Assembly: GCF_004348685.1 (NCBI RefSeq)
Contig: NZ_SMKO01000004.1
Span: 1 to 64,000, forward strand
Reading direction: 5' to 3'
From: Nonomuraea deserti
Lineage (GTDB): Bacteria > Actinomycetota > Actinomycetes > Streptosporangiales > Streptosporangiaceae
DNA: 64,000 nucleotides
In this document: one piece after another, positions 18,101-25,489 of the stretch
Position numbering within the stretch: position 1 is the stretch's first letter
Layout of the letters: each line of letters opens with the position of its first letter
Notes under the pieces: generated by a model
Databases searched by the model: none
Told to the model about the DNA's origin: nothing
What the model saw: only the letters and a program-made list of their open reading frames with translations
Translations under genes and position numbers: made by a program

Positions 18101-18150
18101 TCAGCGCCCTGCGGACCATCGCGATCGGCGTGGACGTCGACGTGTGGTGA
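15118..18150 (+). CDS. BRCT - beta-propeller - helical repeat protein
   Basis: A 1010-residue protein. I prefer the GTG at 15118, as a TANNNT element lies 8 bases upstream and the BRCT fold starts at once; GTG 15082 would add 12 residues. Residues 3-72 read as a BRCT domain (STVVLAGRFGRLSKDEAKR, LEALGARVTASVSAKTDLVF, AGAKSGAKAGPA). After a helical linker come WD40-like blades from about 165 to 650 (ALSPDGHHLAVGSHTGDDYD, SLQWSADGTRIALEYNT, WAWSPDGEQAACVTGEGQIE). The last third is alanine-rich helical repeats of TPR type (REAADAHRSNWEVRLPLVWA). No signal peptide or membrane segment. BRCT suggests phosphopeptide or DNA binding and the propeller and helices suggest scaffolding; the function is unknown. 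The C-terminus lies 10-20 bases from an IS21 break and may be shortened. Confidence 0.85.
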   Translation: MIINGSTVVLAGRFGRLSKDEAKRGLEALGARVTASVSAKTDLVFAGAKSGAKAGPAAVRGVPIYDEDALVAVLEGREPGTAPPSPLFTGVPDEQMGPDEALDTLKNADWSAFCAERDTVPLRDALQALERAHGVTDAHRLATARLREAGALVRHSDVHRGEVTGHALSPDGHHLAVGSHTGDDYDQGGVLQVFEVATGRCVHAIDGIMGGIGFPGYARSLQWSADGTRIALEYNTNATGVWDPFGTAREPMADAFFLASGRPSGMAFAPDGRRAFVFGGGSGFLRNVIVAMHEGSVAGPPDAHPEGTEPIEFSGPLPEEFRETWGDEPELILGRAFWSRDGSRVYGQAEDEYAAISLDVEKRQVSWILGLEQDQGAAPPEWSLDERLLAYQRGGKLIIADALTGDMAVELAGYPGADVLAWGPGGRLAVLDPTGGTVGIIDGTTGEHRYELNVPADTSNSRGRDARPWAWSPDGEQAACVTGEGQIEIWSLGERPERLRLLDGIRSTIGQWDHGFGLEWPADDVLIAIGSHVVRFLRPETGEIVADHPFHHAPAAHRPLWFASRDLGDQLRLNPTFALDEDTWTVAFEDGTVIAPPGRDDDLDGRLCWSIARRFAWPFRWGEQSIFPDPAHAGVGAASPETERLLAPFRGRGRTAETTGAWPPPDTATVADLITVVRGTLVDLTRPDSFVYGEWTVDTLQQLAMICVRRGDAADARELALAIPEHRRRLGQLARIALALGAAGFDAEAAAVFPYADDDLGDVSDAADMAAVAGACAVLGRHERSERWFASAREAADAHRSNWEVRLPLVWALTECGREQQARVVLDEGVGTPGGRHHGVPWLVYLLRRGETELVRELIGERSEPNDPNKPHAFGVRWFDDWTAARALTAYGQPDLLRLWGDINWATVRRDLPVAERIAAEGRPTGPTDDQLIDLTAQHAGLAKLPKATKRRESANVARNAAECGHVSAVLDLLPGTEESGNYGLGSNDRAWVALSALRTIAIGVDVDVW

Positions 18151-18156
18151 TCCCGT

Positions 18157-18711
18157 GGCCCGGTCGCGCGAGGCGGCGATCCGGTGGACTGCCTTGCCGG
18201 AGTACGACAGCCGCAGGCTGAACAGGGTGCAGGTCACGAGCTCGCCGCGAAGGCGGACGACGACCTCGCCGAAGTCGGCCTCGGCCTCACGCCCGGGCAG
18301 ATGGGTTTGCGGGATGAACGTGGTGGCAGGCTCGCGGCCGTCGTCGACGCGAATCTCACGGCGACGGGTGGCTGCGTAGTCGCGCGCCATCCCGTACGAC
18401 ACGACCCCGCCGGTGTCGTGCTCGTCCAAGAGTCGGTCGAAGATCCGCTTCGCGGGATGCCGTTTCTTCCTGGGAGCGTCCAGATCATCGCGCAGCCAGC
18501 CGTCGATCACGTCCCGGTAGGCGTCGAGCCGGGATCCCCGCTTCGGTGGTGGCTTCGGTTGCTTGGGCCACGCCGACTGCAACGCGGCGGCGACGGTGCG
18601 GTACCCGATGCCGTGTTTGCGCTGTAGAGCCCGCTTCGTCAACCCCGCCTTCGCGTCACGACGTATCGCGGCGTACAGGTCGACACGGGACGTACGTGTA
18701 TGGCCAGCCAT
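18157..18711 (-). mobile_element. istA: IS21-family transposase istA, 5' part only
   Basis: Start ATG 18711. MAGHTRTSRVDLYAAIRRDA, TKRALQRKHGIGYRTVAAAL, PAKRIFDRLLDEHDT and GREAEADFGEVVVRL are the helix-turn-helix and first catalytic region (EADFGE) of IS21 IstA. It is homologous through SLRLSYSGKAVHRI, near 18170, and then reads antisense into the BRCT gene until 18037. The second half of istA, the istB ATPase and the far end are missing. Confidence 0.85.
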
Positions 18712-18900
18712 GACGTCAGAACCGCCTCGGCGGCTGAACAATCATGCAGTCCAGACGCGTCCCGCCCGGATGGGATCGCTCACCAGGAACCCGAACGTGG
18801 GAACTCAAGTGCCGGATAACGATCACGCCCAAGATCCCGTGACCGGGCTTTAAGCAGCGGCCGATCGCCGTCGGAGATTCTCGTTGCTGCTTGCGGCAGA

Positions 18901-19392
18901 TCAGTTCCTCCCTTCGCGGACATCCTTCCCCTGTTCGGCGAACGCCTTGAAATCCTGCATGTGCTGTTGCGACTGCTTGTGGAATGAGCCGGGCATCAGA
19001 AGCCCCACCAGCCGCATCAGCAGGCTGCTGAACCGGTATTCGCTCTCGCTCACCCAGAGCGTCGTCTCCGGATTGGCTTCGGTCAGCCGATCGCGCACTA
19101 CGCTCCACATGCCCGCGCCGACGATCTCGCGGTCGAAGTGAACGACGCTCTCTTTCGGGATCCCGTGCAGGTCTGCCGGATCCCGGCGTGTGATCGTTTC
19201 GGTGCACTCGATCTTCCGCTGCCCCGATTGCATCACGACCCGCGCCTTGGTACCGAGCTGCCCGTGTATCCCGTTCACCGGCTCGTGCAGCACCAGACCC
19301 CGCAGCCACTTCGGTATGTGTGCCGGGTCGGCGAGCAGCTGGGCCACCTTCTCTCGCGGCAGTGCGATCTCGATCGAGTTGGTGTACTTCAT
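18901..19392 (-). CDS. SRPBCC-family protein
   Basis: A 163-residue START/Bet v1-like ligand-binding protein. The ATG at 19392 (MKYTNSIEIALPREKVAQLL) lies 10 bases after GGAAGG. The family pattern is a first beta-strand, the helix pair PREKVAQLLADPAHIPKWLR, central strands (IHGQLGTKARVVMQSG, CTETITRRD) and the long C-terminal helix SSLLMRLVGLLMPGSFHKQS. Such proteins bind hydrophobic ligands or act as small cyclases; the ligand cannot be assigned. It is transcribed alone, 150 bases from the next SRPBCC gene upstream. Confidence 0.85.
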   Translation of the reverse strand: MKYTNSIEIALPREKVAQLLADPAHIPKWLRGLVLHEPVNGIHGQLGTKARVVMQSGQRKIECTETITRRDPADLHGIPKESVVHFDREIVGAGMWSVVRDRLTEANPETTLWVSESEYRFSSLLMRLVGLLMPGSFHKQSQQHMQDFKAFAEQGKDVREGRN

Positions 19393-19543
19393 GGCGTGCA
19401 TTCCTTCCAGGTGTCGGACAACTTGCTGTAGTGCTGCTCGTCCTGCTCCTCGACGGAGGGGTCTGACATCCGTCTCGCGATTGGCAATTCTCATCGGCGA
19501 TTCGAGCGCCAAGGATGCCGGTCAGCCCACCGCAGCGGGGATG

Positions 19544-20188
19544 TCAGGTCGGGTCGGGTGCGTAGAACTTGGTGGTGGCCTCGACTGCGGCCGCGACGTG
19601 CTCCGGTTCGCCACCGGCGGCCAGGTGAGCCTCGCCCCAGGCCGCGGCGCTGCGACGGATGAACTCGCGCCCTTCAGGCGACTTCTGGACCGCCTCGTGG
19701 TCGGCGGTCTCGCCACCGGCCAACAGCCGGGCGAGGGCGAGGAGATGCAGGTCCCAGCCAACTCCGCCGGCACCGGGGCCGTACGTCGGGAAAAGGGGCT
19801 CTCCGACGACCGCAGCGTGGATCAGCTCGACTTCGGTGTCGCCGGTCGGGCCGGGGACCAGGCGCACCTCCACCTCGCTCGTGCCGGGCCAAGCGTCGGC
19901 GTCCGGCCCGTAGAGCCAGGACACCTTGAGCAGACGCGGCGGCTCGCACCGGAGGATCTCGCCGTGCTCACCACCGCCCAACTCGAACTTCCCGCCAAGC
20001 CGCAGATCCCCGGTGACCGGCCTCAACCAGCGACGCAACCGTTCGGGGCTGGTGATTGCGTCCCAGACGTCGTCGATCTGCGCCTCGTATCGACGCCGCA
20101 ACTCGATGGTGTACGCCTCGCCGGCGGGCACGCTGCCCTTACCCATCGCCCGGTGCGTAGCGGTCAGTTCGTCCAATACGTCCTTCAT
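19544..20188 (-). CDS. AHSA1-like SRPBCC protein
   Basis: A 214-residue protein with an Aha1-type SRPBCC domain: ELRRRYEAQIDDVWDAITSP, ERLRRWLRPVTGDLRLGGKF, CEPPRLLKVSWLYGPDADAW and a C-terminal helical extension. ATG 20188 has AGGGAA upstream. It sits directly behind an ArsR-family gene (intended gap 15 bases), a common actinomycete pairing in which the ArsR protein controls the SRPBCC gene. The ArsR frame is broken here (see that entry). Confidence 0.88.
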   Translation of the reverse strand: MKDVLDELTATHRAMGKGSVPAGEAYTIELRRRYEAQIDDVWDAITSPERLRRWLRPVTGDLRLGGKFELGGGEHGEILRCEPPRLLKVSWLYGPDADAWPGTSEVEVRLVPGPTGDTEVELIHAAVVGEPLFPTYGPGAGGVGWDLHLLALARLLAGGETADHEAVQKSPEGREFIRRSAAAWGEAHLAAGGEPEHVAAAVEATTKFYAPDPT

Positions 20189-20203
20189 GTCAGATTCCCT
20201 TCG

Positions 20204-20585
20204 CTAGTGGATCGGTCTTGCCCGCCCCAGCCGGTCGGGTGGGCTCCCACCAGCCGGAGTCCGAGCTGCACGTCTGCCCCGGGTCAGCTCGGTTTCCAGA
20301 GCGTCGAGGCATTGATCCCAGAACCGGCGAAACCGGTCCAACCACCGCGCCAACCTCGCTCAGCGGCGCTGGCTCGACGGCGTAGAACCGGCGAGCGCCC
20401 TCAGCCCGCACCGACGCGAACCCGCTGTCACGCAGCACGCGCAGATGCTGTGAGACAGCCGGCTGGGAGAGTTCGAACTCGGCCCGGATCACGTCCGTGA
20501 TCGCGCCAGAGGTCTGCTCACCGTCGGCGAGCAGCTCCAGAATGCTCCGGCGTCGAGGGTCGCCGAGGATGTCGAACGCGTGCAC
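20204..20585 (-). pseudogene. ArsR-family regulator with a probable one-base frameshift
   Basis: The winged helix is intact: MHAFDILGDPRRRSILELLA, SQPAVSQHLRVLRDSGFASV and RFYAVEPAPLSEV. Just after that, near 20350, family-like text continues in the next frame as RWLDRFRRFWDQCLDALETE, ending at a stop at 20204. The undisturbed frame instead reads VVGPVSPVLGSMPRRSGN to a stop at 20190. One extra G in the run GGTTGGCGCGG would explain it. The DNA-binding part may still be made, so this could be a tolerated change or an assembly error. Confidence 0.7.
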
Positions 20586-20609
20586 GAACAGGAAGCATAC
20601 CGTTTTCCA

Positions 20610-20619
20610 CTTATATAAG
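20610..20619. promoter_or_regulatory. Palindrome CTTATATAAG upstream of the ArsR gene
   Basis: A perfect 10-base AT-rich palindrome in an otherwise GC-rich context lies 25 bases upstream of the ArsR start. On the minus strand TATATA/TATAAG would serve as a -10 box. It is a plausible self-binding site for the ArsR protein. Confidence 0.4.
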
Positions 20620-20786
20620 GCAATTCTGGTATTTTGATGCCACGTTCGGCTAAGAGTTCGTCTTCGTTCGCGGATTCTGCGGTAGCCGATGAGTGCGGCG
20701 GATGCCGGCGAAGGAGGAAGACTGCCGCAACGGCTTCGGCGCTGGGCTGGACGTAGATGCCGGGGGCATTGGGGGCGCCATGAGAG

Positions 20787-21125
20787 TCATGGACGGCGTG
20801 CGGTCCGTTCGATGACGATGCGAGTGAGTTCCACGCGCGAGGCGATGCTGAGCTTGCGGAACGCCTGGCGGAGGTGGTGGGCGACGGTGTGGGGGCTGAT
20901 GTACATGCGACCGGCGACCTGCTTGTTGTTCAGCCCCTGAGCGACGAGTTCGGCGACAGCCCGCTCCGTGCGGGTGAGGCTGTTCCATCCGGAGACCGCC
21001 TTGCCGGGGAGGGACGTCCAGTGGCGGTGGCGGATGCCGAGTTCGCGCAGCCGGCGCCGGACGCGGGCCTGGTCGCGGTCGGCACCGACCTGCCGGTACC
21101 CGTCGAGCGCCTCTTTCAGGCGGTG
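20787..21125 (-). pseudogene. LuxR-type regulator, C-terminal HTH relic
   Basis: The minus frame gives HRLKEALDGYRQVGADRDQA, RVRRRLRELGIRHRHW and the LuxR helix-turn-helix LTRTERAVAELVAQGLNNKQ, VAGRMYISPHTVAHHLRQAF, IASRVELTRIVIE. This is the end of a large LAL/LuxR regulator. The ATPase and TPR parts are gone, and upstream it is fused to an SDR relic. Confidence 0.7.
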
Positions 21126-21129
21126 GACC

Positions 21130-21370
21130 GCCTGATCCTGGTCGCCTTGATCGCCGTGCAGGACGCCGAGCGCGCGGCCGTCACCGCCCAGTTCCTTGAC
21201 GGTTGCTTCCACCTTGGCGGGGTTCCGCCCGATGATGACGGCGCTCCCCCGGCCCCCACCACGTCCGCAGCGGTCTGGCGTCCCATGCCGCTGCTGCCCC
21301 CGACAACGATGAGTTTCCGCTCCGCGAAGACCGGCATGGACTCCATCCGGTCGAGCCAGTTCATGCTCAT
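21130..21370 (-). pseudogene. Short-chain dehydrogenase N-terminal relic
   Basis: ATG 21370 still has its GGAAGGGA site and reads MSMNWLDRMESMPVFAERK and LIVVGGSSGMGRQTAADVV, the Rossmann TGxxxGxG motif. A frameshift near 21290 moves the continuation SAVIIGRNPAKVEATVKELG into another frame. At about 21130 it joins the LuxR relic. The catalytic YxxxK is lost. Confidence 0.7.
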
Positions 21371-21597
21371 CCGGCACTCCCTTCCGCTTCGGCGCCTGCG
21401 AACCATGTGGCCGGCGCCCTCGTCGCAACCCACCGTTGCCCGGCCGCCCCGGCGCCCACATCGTCAAGGCGGCTATTTCCGGCGTTCTCCGGGGGGCCCT
21501 TCGAAACCGTCAAGGACGGGATGCCGCGGCCTTCGACGCCGGAGTACCAACTCAGGTGAGAAGCCCGAGTCGCAGCAATGAGAAAGAGGAGCAGGCC

Positions 21598-23061
21598 GTG
21601 AGCGCACACCAGGCCGGGGAAGCCTACGACGTGATCGTGATCGGCACGGGGCCGGTCGGGCAGACGATCGCCGAGCGGGGCCGCTCGGCCGGGCTGACCG
21701 TGGCCGCCGTGGAAAGAGAGCTGGTCGGCGGGGAGTGCTCGTACTGGGCGTGCATTCCGAGCAAGGCGATGCTACGGCCCGTCACGGCGCTCGCCGACGC
21801 CCGCCGGGTCGGCGGAGCCCGGGAAGCGGTGACCGGGAAGGCGGACGCCACGGCTGTGCTCGCCCGGCGGGACGCATGGGTGAGCGGCTGGGACGACCGG
21901 GGGCAGGCCCTGTTCCTGAAGAACATCGGCGCCGACCTGATCCGCGGCCACGCGCGCCTGGACGGCCCACGGCGCGTGTCAGTGGAAATCCCGGGCGGCT
22001 CCGCCGTCTCCCTGACCGCTCGCCACGCGGTGGTCGTCTGCACCGGCAGCCGCCCGAACCTTCCCGACCTGGGCGACGTGCGGCCTTGGACGAACCGGGA
22101 GGCCACCGACTCCCACAGCGTCCCCCGGCGGCTCGCCGTCATCGGCGGCGGTGGGGTGGGCGTCGAGATGGCCACCGCCTGGCAGGGCCTGGGGTCCTCC
22201 GTCACCCTGCTGGCACAGGCCGAAGGGCTGCTGCCGAAGTTGGAACCCTTCGTCGGCGAGGTGATCGCGCGCGCCTACACCGAGGGCGGGATCGACGTGC
22301 GGATCGGGGTCACCGTCGAGGGCATGCGCCGCCCGGACCCCACCGGCCCGGTCACACTGTCTCTCGAGGGCGGAGAGGAGTTGGAGGCCGACGAGGTGCT
22401 CCTCGCCATCGGGCGCAGGCCGCTGACCTACGACATCGGCCTGCGGACCGTCGGCCTGGAACCGGGCTCATGGCTGGAGGTGGACGACGCCTGTGCCGTC
22501 CGCGCCGTGGCCGGCGACAAATGGCTGTACGCGCTCGGCGACGTCAACGGCCGCGCCCTCCTCACCCACCAGGGCAAGTACCAGGCCCGCGTCGCCGGCG
22601 CCGTGATCGCCGCCCGCGCGGCCGGACGGCCGGTGGACCCCGCCCCGTGGGGCCCGCATGCCACCACCGCCGACAACCACGCGGTGCCGCAGGTCTTCTT
22701 CTGCGACCCGCAGGTCGGCGCGGTGGGCCTGACCGCCGACCAGGCCGAACGCGCCGGGCACCGGATCCGGGTGGTCGACGTCGACACCGGCCAGAAAGTC
22801 GCCGGAGCGGGACTCTACGCGGACGGCTACACCGGCCGCGCCCGCATGGTCGTCGACGAGGACCACGACCGGCTGCTCGGCGTCACCATGGTCGGCCCCG
22901 CGACCGAGGAACTGGTCCACTCGGCCACCGTCGCCGTCGCCGCGCAGGTGCCTGTCAGCCGCCTCTGGCACGCGGTCCCCTGCTTCCCGTCGATCAGCGA
23001 GGTGTGGCTCCGCCTGCTGGAGGCCTACCGCGATACGACGGACGCAAAGCAGGGGCGCTGA
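21598..23061 (+). CDS. Class I flavin disulfide-reductase-like oxidoreductase
   Basis: A 487-residue FAD/NAD(P)-dependent enzyme; the GTG at 21598 follows GAGGAG. FAD site GTGPVG is at 16-21. The redox-active pair is Cys47/Cys52 in GECSYWACIPSK (C-x4-C). The NAD(P) Rossmann motif is VIGGGGVGVEMA and the second FAD motif ALGDVNG. A dimerisation domain begins near 345. In lipoamide, glutathione and mycothione reductases the C-terminal motif HPTxSE gives the catalytic base. Here the matching text is CFPSISE, with Phe for His, so a different electron acceptor is likely. The gene stands alone. Confidence 0.9.
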   Translation: MSAHQAGEAYDVIVIGTGPVGQTIAERGRSAGLTVAAVERELVGGECSYWACIPSKAMLRPVTALADARRVGGAREAVTGKADATAVLARRDAWVSGWDDRGQALFLKNIGADLIRGHARLDGPRRVSVEIPGGSAVSLTARHAVVVCTGSRPNLPDLGDVRPWTNREATDSHSVPRRLAVIGGGGVGVEMATAWQGLGSSVTLLAQAEGLLPKLEPFVGEVIARAYTEGGIDVRIGVTVEGMRRPDPTGPVTLSLEGGEELEADEVLLAIGRRPLTYDIGLRTVGLEPGSWLEVDDACAVRAVAGDKWLYALGDVNGRALLTHQGKYQARVAGAVIAARAAGRPVDPAPWGPHATTADNHAVPQVFFCDPQVGAVGLTADQAERAGHRIRVVDVDTGQKVAGAGLYADGYTGRARMVVDEDHDRLLGVTMVGPATEELVHSATVAVAAQVPVSRLWHAVPCFPSISEVWLRLLEAYRDTTDAKQGR

Positions 23062-23284
23062 GCCGAGCCGCCGCCGGTTCACCTCACGACGCGAACCGTC
23101 CGGTTCGACGATGTGGAGGCTCCGCCTCGCCATTCATGAGACAGGCGACAGCACCGACTCGAAGGAGACCAGCGCATGCCGCCGCGCCGGTGCGAGACCA
23201 GGCGCGGCGATGTACCGGATAACGTGCCGGAGTCGCGCAGCGGTCCGGCGGGCCGATGCCCTGCTCGTCGCCGTCTCGTGATCG

Positions 23285-23323
23285 CTCATGTACGTGATAA
23301 TGGACCCTTATCACGTACATGAG
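23285..23323. repeat. 16-base perfect inverted repeat
   Basis: CTCATGTACGTGATAA (23285-23300), spacer TGGACCC, then TTATCACGTACATGAG (23308-23323). The stem is complete and moderately AT-rich, 40 bases past the stop of the MFS gene at 23363. With no T-run it is not a classic terminator. The size and shape would also suit a TetR-type operator, although no TetR gene is adjacent. Confidence 0.75.
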
Positions 23324-23362
23324 GGCAGGCTCCGCCGAGTTTTGGACAGCCCATTGGCTGCG

Positions 23363-24583
23363 TCAGCGACGGTTCTCGGCCGCCCTGAGTGCGGTCTTCG
23401 CCGTGTCGGTTCTCCCCTCGGCGAGGGTGGCGGTGGTGGCGAGCAGCGCCAGGACGGCAGCGGGAACCCCGAGCATGGTGACCGGCAGCCAGTCCTGAGC
23501 CAGACCGCCAAGTCCACCACCCATCGCCACTCCGAGGTAGATCACGGAGGAGTTGAGGCCAAGGAGCACAGGTGCCGAGGCGGGCGCAAGGCTCACCAGC
23601 CGGTGTTGCTGCACGACGGAGACCATCCCGTCGGTTGTGCCCCAGATCGCGGCCCATACGCACGCGACAACCAGGTGGCTGACCGTGAGTGGGCTGATCG
23701 CGAGCAGCACAGTGCCGCCGGCGAGTGCCGCGATCGCGATCTGGCGTCCCGGACGGTTGTCAGCGAGCTGGCCGGCGAGGACGTTGCCGGCCAGCACCCC
23801 GACGCCCCAGACGAACAGGATCATGGTGATGGCCTGGGGAAAGGATCCGGTCGTGGTGCCCGCAATCGCGGCTCCGATGTAGGTGTAGACGGTATAGTGT
23901 CCGGCCATCACCAGCAGGGTCACGGCCAGAATGGTAAGCACCTTGGGCTGGCGCAGCGGTGCCAGGCGGGCCGTCAGGCTTGTCGTCGGGAGCATGACCT
24001 TGGGCAACGCTACCGAGATGCCGATCGCGGCGACGACGCCCAGGGCCGCGACGGCCCAGAGCGTGAGGCGCCAGTCGACGCTGCCGATCAAATTGCCCAG
24101 CGGCATGCCCAGCGCGGTTGACAAGGTCAGCCCACCGATGACCAGCGCCATGGCACGTCCCCGCCGTTCGGCAGGCGTGATCGCGACAGCCGCGCTCGAC
24201 GCGGTGGCCGTGATGGTGGCCGCCCCGGCTGCGGTGAGTATCCGGGCCAGCCACGTCAGCAGGTAGGTCGGGCTGAGTGCGGTCATGACGTTGCCGACGA
24301 CGAACACGATCAGTGCCAGTTGCAATGCAGTGCGACGATCCAGTGGGCTCAACAGCCAACTCAGTACCGGCGCAGCGACAGCCAGCGTCAACGCGAACAC
24401 GGTCACCAGCTGGCCGGCGGCCGCCATACCTACCTCAAGGTCGGCGGCAATCGCCGGCAGGAGACCGGCTATCACGAACGCGTCGGTGCCGACTGCGAAG
24501 GTGGCCAGCGCCAGCGGGAGTAGCGGTCTGAGGAGGTGACCGGATCCGTTCGGTGCGGAGCCGGTGGTCTGGGTGCGGCTCAA
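23363..24583 (-). CDS. MFS transporter (DHA1, AraJ/PbuE-like)
   Basis: A 406-residue, 12-helix major facilitator. It starts at TTG 24583, overlapping the VOC stop as TTGA. Landmarks: LALATFAVGTDAFVIAGLLP (helix 1, typical of AraJ/CmlA exporters), AAGQLVTVFALTLAVAAPVL and LLSPLDRRTALQLAL (loop 2-3). Probably proton-driven efflux of a small metabolite or drug. It forms a two-gene operon with the VOC protein, divergent from a MarR gene. Confidence 0.9.
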   Translation of the reverse strand: MSRTQTTGSAPNGSGHLLRPLLPLALATFAVGTDAFVIAGLLPAIAADLEVGMAAAGQLVTVFALTLAVAAPVLSWLLSPLDRRTALQLALIVFVVGNVMTALSPTYLLTWLARILTAAGAATITATASSAAVAITPAERRGRAMALVIGGLTLSTALGMPLGNLIGSVDWRLTLWAVAALGVVAAIGISVALPKVMLPTTSLTARLAPLRQPKVLTILAVTLLVMAGHYTVYTYIGAAIAGTTTGSFPQAITMILFVWGVGVLAGNVLAGQLADNRPGRQIAIAALAGGTVLLAISPLTVSHLVVACVWAAIWGTTDGMVSVVQQHRLVSLAPASAPVLLGLNSSVIYLGVAMGGGLGGLAQDWLPVTMLGVPAAVLALLATTATLAEGRTDTAKTALRAAENRR

Positions 24584-24924
24584 TCCTGGTTACCTGCCTG
24601 CTGGGACAGGCTGAACTCCACGCCCTGGTCATCGGTGCAATGGGCGTAGGCGCCGGACGGGATGGTGATCGGATCTTCCGCCGTGCCACCGAGTTCGCGT
24701 ACGCGCGCGACGGCGGCGGTGATGTCGTCGACGGCGAAGAAGATGCGGGGGTGTCGTGCGGCATCGTCGTGCGGCACTCCGCCCATGGGTACGGCCCCTT
24801 GGATCATCGAGTAACCCGGGAAGTTGCCCTCATGGAACGTCCAGCCGAACAGCGAGCCCCAGAACCGCTGGGTTGCTTCGATGCCCCTGCTCGGCAGCTC
24901 AAAGTAGGTGACCTGTCCACTCAT
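24580..24924 (-). CDS. VOC (glyoxalase/bleomycin-resistance) protein
   Basis: A 114-residue single VOC domain. ATG 24924 with AAGGGA upstream; an in-frame ATG at 24963 would fall inside the operator. MSGQVTYFELPSRGIEATQR and FWGSLFGWTFHEGNFPGYSM form the first beta-alpha-beta-beta module; HPRIFFAVDDITAAVARVRE and CTDDQGVEFSLSQQ the second. Such proteins bind metals and sequester or modify toxic compounds. With the exporter behind it and a MarR repressor opposite, a chemical-defence role is plausible. Confidence 0.88.
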   Translation of the reverse strand: MSGQVTYFELPSRGIEATQRFWGSLFGWTFHEGNFPGYSMIQGAVPMGGVPHDDAARHPRIFFAVDDITAAVARVRELGGTAEDPITIPSGAYAHCTDDQGVEFSLSQQAGNQD

Positions 24925-24940
24925 AGCCTGTCCCTTCTGG

Positions 24941-24985
24941 ATGTCAGTCCTTCTGACATGCAAAACTATGTCATACTCCTGACAT
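24941..24985. promoter_or_regulatory. Divergent operator with two ATGTCA palindromes
   Basis: ATGTCAG-tcctt-CTGACAT (24941-24959) and ATGTCA-tactcc-TGACAT (24968-24985) are near-identical dyads 27 bases apart. They fill the whole space between the VOC and MarR starts. The second overlaps the MarR start codon. CATACT (24972-24977) lies 6 bases before that ATG, so the MarR transcript is probably leaderless. These are very likely the binding sites of the divergent MarR protein. Confidence 0.8.
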
Positions 24986-25448
24986 GATGCAAGAAGAGGC
25001 CGTTGGCGACCTTGGCCAGTCGGTGGGCTACGTCCTCAAGCAGGTGCAAGCCTCGCTGCACACCGCGATGGATGAAGTGCTGCGTCCACTGGGTCTCACT
25101 GTTGCCCAATACGCATGCCTCGAGTTGCTCGGCCAGCATCCGGGACTGTCCAACTCCGAACTCGCCCGCCGCGCCTTCGTCACGCGCCAGTCGATGAACG
25201 TCGTCCTTCGCCGGCTACAAGAGCGGGGCCTGCTCACCCGGCCTGCTTACGCTGCTCATGGGCGTGCTCTGCCAACCGAGCTCACCCGAGCCGGACAATC
25301 GACGCTGCGCGAGGCCAGTGTCGCCGTGCGCGCCGTCGAACGGCAGATCTTCGCGCCGTTGTCGCAGGAGCGGCAGCGTCGGCTACGCGAGGACCTCACC
25401 TCCTGCGCAGCCTCTGCGATCGCAAACCAGCCCGTCACACAACCCTGA
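24984..25448 (+). CDS. MarR-family regulator
   Basis: A 154-residue winged-helix protein starting at ATG 24984 (or the next codon). The core is VLRPLGLTVAQYACLELLGQ, SNSELARRAFVTRQSMNVVL (recognition helix) and RLQERGLLTRP, with wing AHGRALPTELTRAG. Two ATGTCA dyads at its start indicate autorepression and control of the divergent VOC-MFS pair. The effector is unknown. The gene ends against a Tn3 relic. Confidence 0.92.
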   Translation: MMQEEAVGDLGQSVGYVLKQVQASLHTAMDEVLRPLGLTVAQYACLELLGQHPGLSNSELARRAFVTRQSMNVVLRRLQERGLLTRPAYAAHGRALPTELTRAGQSTLREASVAVRAVERQIFAPLSQERQRRLREDLTSCAASAIANQPVTQP

Positions 25449-25489
25449 GAACCAGAACGTCACGCATACGGTGTCGAAACTCGCTGACG

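Noticed and set aside
23285-23323. CRISPR-like repeat
   Set aside because: A single inverted repeat; no repeat-spacer array and no cas gene anywhere in the window.
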